From Bacillus licheniformis DSM 13 = ATCC 14580 (GTDB taxonomy: Bacteria; Bacillota; Bacilli; Bacillales; Bacillaceae), in the NCBI RefSeq assembly GCF_000011645.1, contig NC_006270.3, positions 1,857,501 through 1,921,500 of the forward strand: a stretch of 64,000 nt of DNA. The letters run 5' to 3'. The position numbers and the translations under genes are program-made. Positions 60,864 through 64,000 of the stretch are shown here, in pieces. The notes beneath the pieces were generated by a model. That model saw only the letters and a program-made list of their open reading frames with translations. It was not told where the DNA came from and made no database searches. The stretch's first letter is position 1, and each line of letters starts with the position of its first letter.

Positions 60864-61265
60864 ATGACGCTGTATCAGTCGGATTGGTCAAAAGCGCCTC
60901 CCCATGCCCACGCCTACAGGGCGAGAACAACGACTGCCGAGGGACATTACCACCTAATTGAGGGTTTTTCCCAGCCGGCAAACGGGAGCAATACAGATGG
61001 GCACGTTCATTTTTATTCCGGAATTACTTCTTTCGTCGATGGTCATTACCATAGGTATTATGCGATTACGGGGCCAGCGATTCCGCGGGCGGACGGCACG
61101 CACTATCATGAAATCGAGGGCACGACCTATTTGGCATATTCTGCGGCTCCCCCGGTCAGATATGGCGGAGTCGTTTATGTAAGCGATGGAATGAAGGAAA
61201 GGCACCGGCATCCTTTTAAGGGTTACACAAGAGAAATCGTCGGAAATGAGCCGATTGGCTGGTGA
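60864..61265 (+). CDS. ymaF: YmaF family protein
   Basis: 133 residues from ATG 60864 after AAAAAGGAGTG; an in-frame GTG at 60852 lies in the ribosome site. The protein is rich in paired histidines spaced in repeats (HAHAYR, GHYHLIEGF, GHVHFYSG, GHYHRYYAITG, THYHEIEG, HRHPFKG). The regular HxH pattern suggests a metal-binding beta-repeat protein. No signal peptide is seen. The function is unknown; it is always near miaA in this group. Confidence 0.9.
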   Translation: MTLYQSDWSKAPPHAHAYRARTTTAEGHYHLIEGFSQPANGSNTDGHVHFYSGITSFVDGHYHRYYAITGPAIPRADGTHYHEIEGTTYLAYSAAPPVRYGGVVYVSDGMKERHRHPFKGYTREIVGNEPIGW

Positions 61266-61325
61266 GGGAATGTTTGGAAAACAGTGAAAACGGGTAAAAT
61301 GAAATGGGTGTTTTTGAATGTGAAA

Positions 61326-61334
61326 TGGTATAAT
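61326..61334 (+). promoter_or_regulatory. Extended -10 promoter of miaA-hfq
   Basis: TGGTATAAT (TGn plus TATAAT) lies 33 bases before miaA. No good -35 is evident. Confidence 0.5.
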
Positions 61335-61366
61335 GGGAGGAGCTTGTTTAAAGAGAGTGATCATCA

Positions 61367-62311
61367 GTGAATAAAACGAAGCCGCCGGTCATCGTTTTGA
61401 TCGGACCGACCGCTGTCGGTAAAACAAAATTAAGCGTCATGCTGGCCGAGCGTTTGAACGCGGAAATTATCAGCGGAGACTCAATGCAGATTTACAAAAG
61501 AATGGATATCGGCACAGCAAAAATCAGAGAAGAGGAAATGAACGGGGTTCCGCATCATCTGATCGATATTAAAGAACCGACGGAATCTTTCTCGGTAGCT
61601 GAATATCAGGAGATCGTCAGACAAAAAATTGCAGAGATTGACAGGCGAGGGAAGCTTCCGATGATTGTCGGGGGAACCGGGCTCTATATCCAGTCTGTCC
61701 TTTACGACTATTCATTCACAGAGGAAGCAGGCGATCCTGAGTTCCGGGCGGAGATGGAGGCGTTCTCTGCGAAGAGGGGGGCCGAATATGTTCACGATCT
61801 TTTGAAAGAACGCGATCCCGAAGCGGCAAGAGCCATTCATCCAAATAATAAACGAAGGGTCATCAGGGCGCTTGAAATCCTGCATACAACAGGAAAAACG
61901 ATGTCCGAACATATGGAAGGACAGCGGAAAGAGCTTTTATACACGACGGCTCTCATCGGTTTGACGATGGAGCGGGAAGTGCTCTATGACAGGATCAACA
62001 GCCGCGTTGACCAGATGATGGATGAGGGGCTGCTGGATGAAGTGAAACTGCTTTATGATGAAAACGTAAGAAACTGCCAGTCTGTCCAGGCGATCGGCTA
62101 CAAAGAGCTTTATGCGCATCTCGAAGGCAGAGCGTCCTTGGAAGAGGCGGTTGAGACATTGAAGCGGAATTCGAGACGCTACGCCAAAAGGCAGCTGACA
62201 TGGTTTAGAAATCAAATGGATGTCGCATGGTTTGACATGACGCCCCCTGTCAATATCGAGCAGAAAAAACAGGAAATTTTCACTTACATAGCAGGAAAGC
62301 TCGAACTTTAA
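61367..62311 (+). CDS. miaA: tRNA dimethylallyltransferase
   Basis: Adds the isopentenyl group to A37 of tRNA, the substrate later methylthiolated by MiaB (also in this window). 314 residues from GTG 61367 after AAGAGAG. The P-loop is GPTAVGKT (13-20). DSMQIYKRMDIGTAK and IVGGTGLYIQSVL are family signatures, and the RRYAKRQLTWFRNQ C-terminal block is intact. It is followed by hfq, as in B. subtilis. Confidence 0.96.
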   Translation: MNKTKPPVIVLIGPTAVGKTKLSVMLAERLNAEIISGDSMQIYKRMDIGTAKIREEEMNGVPHHLIDIKEPTESFSVAEYQEIVRQKIAEIDRRGKLPMIVGGTGLYIQSVLYDYSFTEEAGDPEFRAEMEAFSAKRGAEYVHDLLKERDPEAARAIHPNNKRRVIRALEILHTTGKTMSEHMEGQRKELLYTTALIGLTMEREVLYDRINSRVDQMMDEGLLDEVKLLYDENVRNCQSVQAIGYKELYAHLEGRASLEEAVETLKRNSRRYAKRQLTWFRNQMDVAWFDMTPPVNIEQKKQEIFTYIAGKLEL

Positions 62312-62352
62312 TCGAAACAATATGGTATAGAGAAACAAGGAGGACCAGAAAC

Positions 62353-62574
62353 ATGAAATCGATAAATATTCAAGATCAGTTTTTGAATCAGATTCGGAAA
62401 GAAAATACATTTGTCACGGTCTTTTTACTGAATGGATTTCAGCTGCGCGGACAAGTAAAAGGATTTGACAACTTTACAGTGTTGATTGAATCGGAAGGAA
62501 AGCAGCAGCTCATATACAAACACGCCATTTCTACGTTTGCACCGCAAAAAAACGTTCAGCTCGAACTGGAATAG
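62353..62574 (+). CDS. hfq: RNA chaperone Hfq
   Basis: 73-residue Sm-fold protein forming RNA-binding hexamers. It carries the Sm1 motif (FLNQIRKENTFVTVFLLNGF) and a YKHAISTF Sm2 motif. AAGGAGG precedes ATG 62353. It lacks the long C-terminal tail of the E. coli protein, as expected in Bacillus. Confidence 0.97.
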   Translation: MKSINIQDQFLNQIRKENTFVTVFLLNGFQLRGQVKGFDNFTVLIESEGKQQLIYKHAISTFAPQKNVQLELE

Positions 62575-62592
62575 CGATTCACGGACTAAAAG

Positions 62593-62614
62593 ACCATGCC
62601 TTGCATGGTTTTTT
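62593..62614 (+). terminator. Intrinsic terminator of hfq
   Basis: ACCATGC (62593-62599) pairs perfectly with GCATGGT (62603-62609), followed by TTTTT. Confidence 0.9.
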
Positions 62615-62627
62615 CAGATTGCCTGAC

Positions 62628-62662
62628 AAAATCCTGAAACAGGTTACTGTTTTGGGATTTTT
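62628..62662 (+). terminator. Second hairpin downstream of hfq
   Basis: AAAATCC-TG-AAACAG (62628-62642) pairs with CTGTTT-TG-GGATTTT (62647-62661). It may back up the first terminator. B. subtilis has ymzC nearby, from memory; no such gene is seen here. Confidence 0.55.
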
Positions 62663-62864
62663 CGTTTTCAAAGCGACTTTACAATCACCTGCGGCCGTTG
62701 CCGGTCTTTCAGAGGAAAAAAACTTTGGCAACCTGTCTAAAACGCCGCCGTCATCACGTCCTGTGAAAGTCCGAGGCATTCAAATTTACAAAGCGGCATC
62801 TAGTCGCTAAACTAAGTAGTGTTTACATCAATTCAGTTTGAAAATGAAAAGGAATGAGCGAACA

Positions 62865-63077
62865 ATGAAACCTAAGATCGTCATCAACCATTGGGAAGAG
62901 ACGTGTGAAGATGATTCCTGCTATGAATACGGCACAAGTATTCTCGTAAACGGAAAAGAGCTTGTCAGGGAAGCGTCGATCATGACGGCTGTTCAGTCGG
63001 TTCTTAAGGAACTCGGCATCGAAGCCGATATTAAAGAGGTATGCGAGAACAAGTGCTGTGACGCTTACAAAAAATAA
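62865..63077 (+). CDS. ymzA: YmzA small protein
   Basis: 70 residues from ATG 62865 (MKPKIVINHWEETCEDD). The sequence closely follows B. subtilis YmzA, including the DDSCYEYGTSILVNGKELVR core and a C-terminal CENKCCD cysteine cluster. The function is unknown; the cysteines suggest metal or redox binding. The ribosome site AAAAGGA is 11 bases away; an earlier in-frame ATG (62844) has none. It lies upstream of the nrd genes but is separated from them by a hairpin. Confidence 0.88.
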   Translation: MKPKIVINHWEETCEDDSCYEYGTSILVNGKELVREASIMTAVQSVLKELGIEADIKEVCENKCCDAYKK

Positions 63078-63113
63078 GCGAAAAAGTCTAGTCTACTAAC
63101 TCAATTTTTTTCG

Positions 63114-63122
63114 TGTTATGAT
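63114..63122 (+). promoter_or_regulatory. Extended -10 sequence between ymzA and nrdI
   Basis: TGTTATGAT (TGn plus TATGAT) with no clear -35, about 15 bases ahead of the hairpin at 63136. Confidence 0.35.
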
Positions 63123-63135
63123 AGATTTCGGTTTG

Positions 63136-63179
63136 TGAGTAGGATGAGCGAACGGCTCTCATTCTACTCATATTTCTTT
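63136..63179 (+). terminator. Hairpin terminator upstream of nrdI
   Basis: TGAGTAG-G-ATGAG (63136-63148) pairs with CTCAT-T-CTACTCA (63158-63170), followed by TATTTCTTT. It may end ymzA or a short RNA from 63130. Confidence 0.7.
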
Positions 63180-63229
63180 GGCCTAAGGCCTCCTAAGCTG
63201 AAGCGAATTGTGAACTTTCATCAACTCGA

Positions 63230-63245
63230 GCACAATATATTGTGT
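63230..63245 (+). promoter_or_regulatory. NrdR box 1 of nrdIE
   Basis: GCACAATATATTGTGT matches the NrdR palindrome ACACwATATwGTGT-type box at nearly every position. Confidence 0.8.
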
Positions 63246-63261
63246 TTTCTTGAATGATAGT

Positions 63262-63277
63262 ATACTATATATTGTGT
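63262..63277 (+). promoter_or_regulatory. NrdR box 2 of nrdIE
   Basis: ATACTATATATTGTGT, starting 32 bases (three helical turns) after box 1, overlaps the -10-like TATACT/TATATT. Paired boxes at this distance are typical of NrdR control by deoxyadenosine nucleotides. Confidence 0.8.
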
Positions 63278-63323
63278 AAGGTTCGAGTGGAAGACTCGGA
63301 AACAATTTTACTAGGTCGTGATA

Positions 63324-63722
63324 ATGATGATTCAGATCGTATTTGATTCAAAAACGGGAAACGTTCAGCGCTTTGTGGATAAGACGCCTTTTCGCAATAA
63401 ACGGAAAGTCAGCACAGAGGAGTATCTAGACGAACCGTTTGTTTTGATCACGTACACGACAGGGTTTGGGGAAGTTCCGAAAACGACTGAGATGTTTCTT
63501 GAGAAAAACGCCCATCTTCTTTTGGGAGTTGCGGCAAGCGGAAACAGAGTGTGGGGAGACAATTTTGCGAAAAGCGCAGAAAAAATCTCGAAGCAGTATC
63601 AGGTTCCGATTCTCGGCAAATTTGAGCTCAGCGGGACGGCCAAAGACGTTGAACTGTTTACTCAGGAGGTAGAAAGAGTTGTCACAAAATCAAGTGCCAA
63701 AATGGATCCAGTTAAACAATGA
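63324..63722 (+). CDS. nrdI: NrdI flavodoxin-like protein
   Basis: Flavoprotein that supplies the oxidant for assembling the manganese cofactor of class Ib ribonucleotide reductase. 132 residues from ATG 63324 (ATG 63327 equally possible) with a weak AGGT site. Features are IVFDSKTGNVQRFV (phosphate loop), ITYTTGFGEVP and GVAASGNRVWGDNFA. Its 3' end contains the ribosome site and start of nrdE. Confidence 0.94.
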   Translation: MMIQIVFDSKTGNVQRFVDKTPFRNKRKVSTEEYLDEPFVLITYTTGFGEVPKTTEMFLEKNAHLLLGVAASGNRVWGDNFAKSAEKISKQYQVPILGKFELSGTAKDVELFTQEVERVVTKSSAKMDPVKQ

Positions 63723-64000
63723 GATCATGATCCAAAAAGACGGGAAATTCCAGTTTGATAAAGATAAAGAAGCTGTACATAGTTATTTTGTAGACTATAT
63801 CAACCAAAATACGGTATTTTTCCATGATCTGAAAGAGAAAATCGATTACTTAATCAAGAATGACTACTATGAAGAAGAGTTTTTAAGCCGCTACACGTTT
63901 GAAGAAATCAAAGAAGTGTTCAAAGAGGCTTACGCCAAAAAATTCAGATTCCCGTCCTTTATGAGCGCTTTTAAGTTTTACAATGATTATGCGCTGAAGA
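63679..64000 (+). CDS. nrdE: Ribonucleotide reductase class Ib large subunit (3' end outside window)
   Basis: Catalytic alpha subunit that makes deoxyribonucleotides. It starts on TTG 63679, eight bases after AGGAGGT (63664-63670), and overlaps nrdI by 44 bases in another frame. The visible 107 residues begin MSQNQVPKWIQLNNEIMIQK and reach FMSAFKFYNDYALK, closely like B. subtilis NrdE. Expression should follow the NrdR boxes upstream of nrdI. Confidence 0.95.
   Translation, partial: MSQNQVPKWIQLNNEIMIQKDGKFQFDKDKEAVHSYFVDYINQNTVFFHDLKEKIDYLIKNDYYEEEFLSRYTFEEIKEVFKEAYAKKFRFPSFMSAFKFYNDYALK

Noticed and set aside
62601..62810. 69-residue frame after hfq
   Set aside because: It begins inside the hfq terminator, has no ribosome site, and resembles no expected gene; the hairpins explain the sequence.

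Overview
The window is 64 kb of chromosome from a Bacillus of the B. subtilis group, most likely B. licheniformis or a close relative. The gene order dpaA-dpaB-asd-dapG-dapA-rnjB-tepA-ylzJ-spoIIIE-ymfCDFHIJK-rodZ-pgsA-cinA-recA-rny-ymdB-spoVS-tdh-kbl-miaB-ricA-cotE-mutS-mutL matches B. subtilis, except that pbpX is missing between recA and rny and an M19 dipeptidase sits between spoVS and tdh. The YjiC-type glycosyltransferase matches, from memory, the one studied in B. licheniformis DSM 13. No database was searched.

Region 1 (1-35.4 kb) is conserved core. It covers dipicolinate and diaminopimelate/lysine synthesis, RNase J2, a ClpP-like protease, the SpoIIIE DNA pump, the ymf genes (regulator, exporter, M16 peptidase pair, reductase), RodZ, PgsA, CinA, RecA with its LexA box, RNase Y, YmdB, SpoVS, threonine catabolism, MiaB, RicA, the coat organiser CotE with sigma-E and sigma-K promoters, and MutS/MutL.

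Region 2 (35.4-58.8 kb) is accessory. It holds a monooxygenase-like protein, a decayed polymorphic toxin with its probable immunity gene, a CobW-type metallochaperone/ferredoxin operon under two Zur-box-like operators, an acetyltransferase, a secreted beta-gamma-crystallin-like protein, a 36-residue YjcZ-type sporulation peptide, transporters, yjiC, coat-like proteins, the spore hydrolase YdhD and a TetR/SnoaL/NmrA cluster. Several genes are broken: a yobN-like oxidase by one TAG codon, a tet(L)-like efflux gene by a 4-bp duplication, a hydrolase by an apparent 2-bp duplication, and a DUF418 remnant.

Region 3 (58.9-64 kb) returns to core order: ymaD, ebrB/ebrA, ymaG, ymaF, miaA, hfq, ymzA, nrdI and the start of nrdE, the last two behind paired NrdR boxes. 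Genes for sporulation (dpaAB, spoIIIE, spoVS, cotE, ydhD, coat-like genes) recur through the window. No rRNA, tRNA, CRISPR array, insertion sequence or complete prophage was seen. All regulatory sites are pattern matches made by eye.
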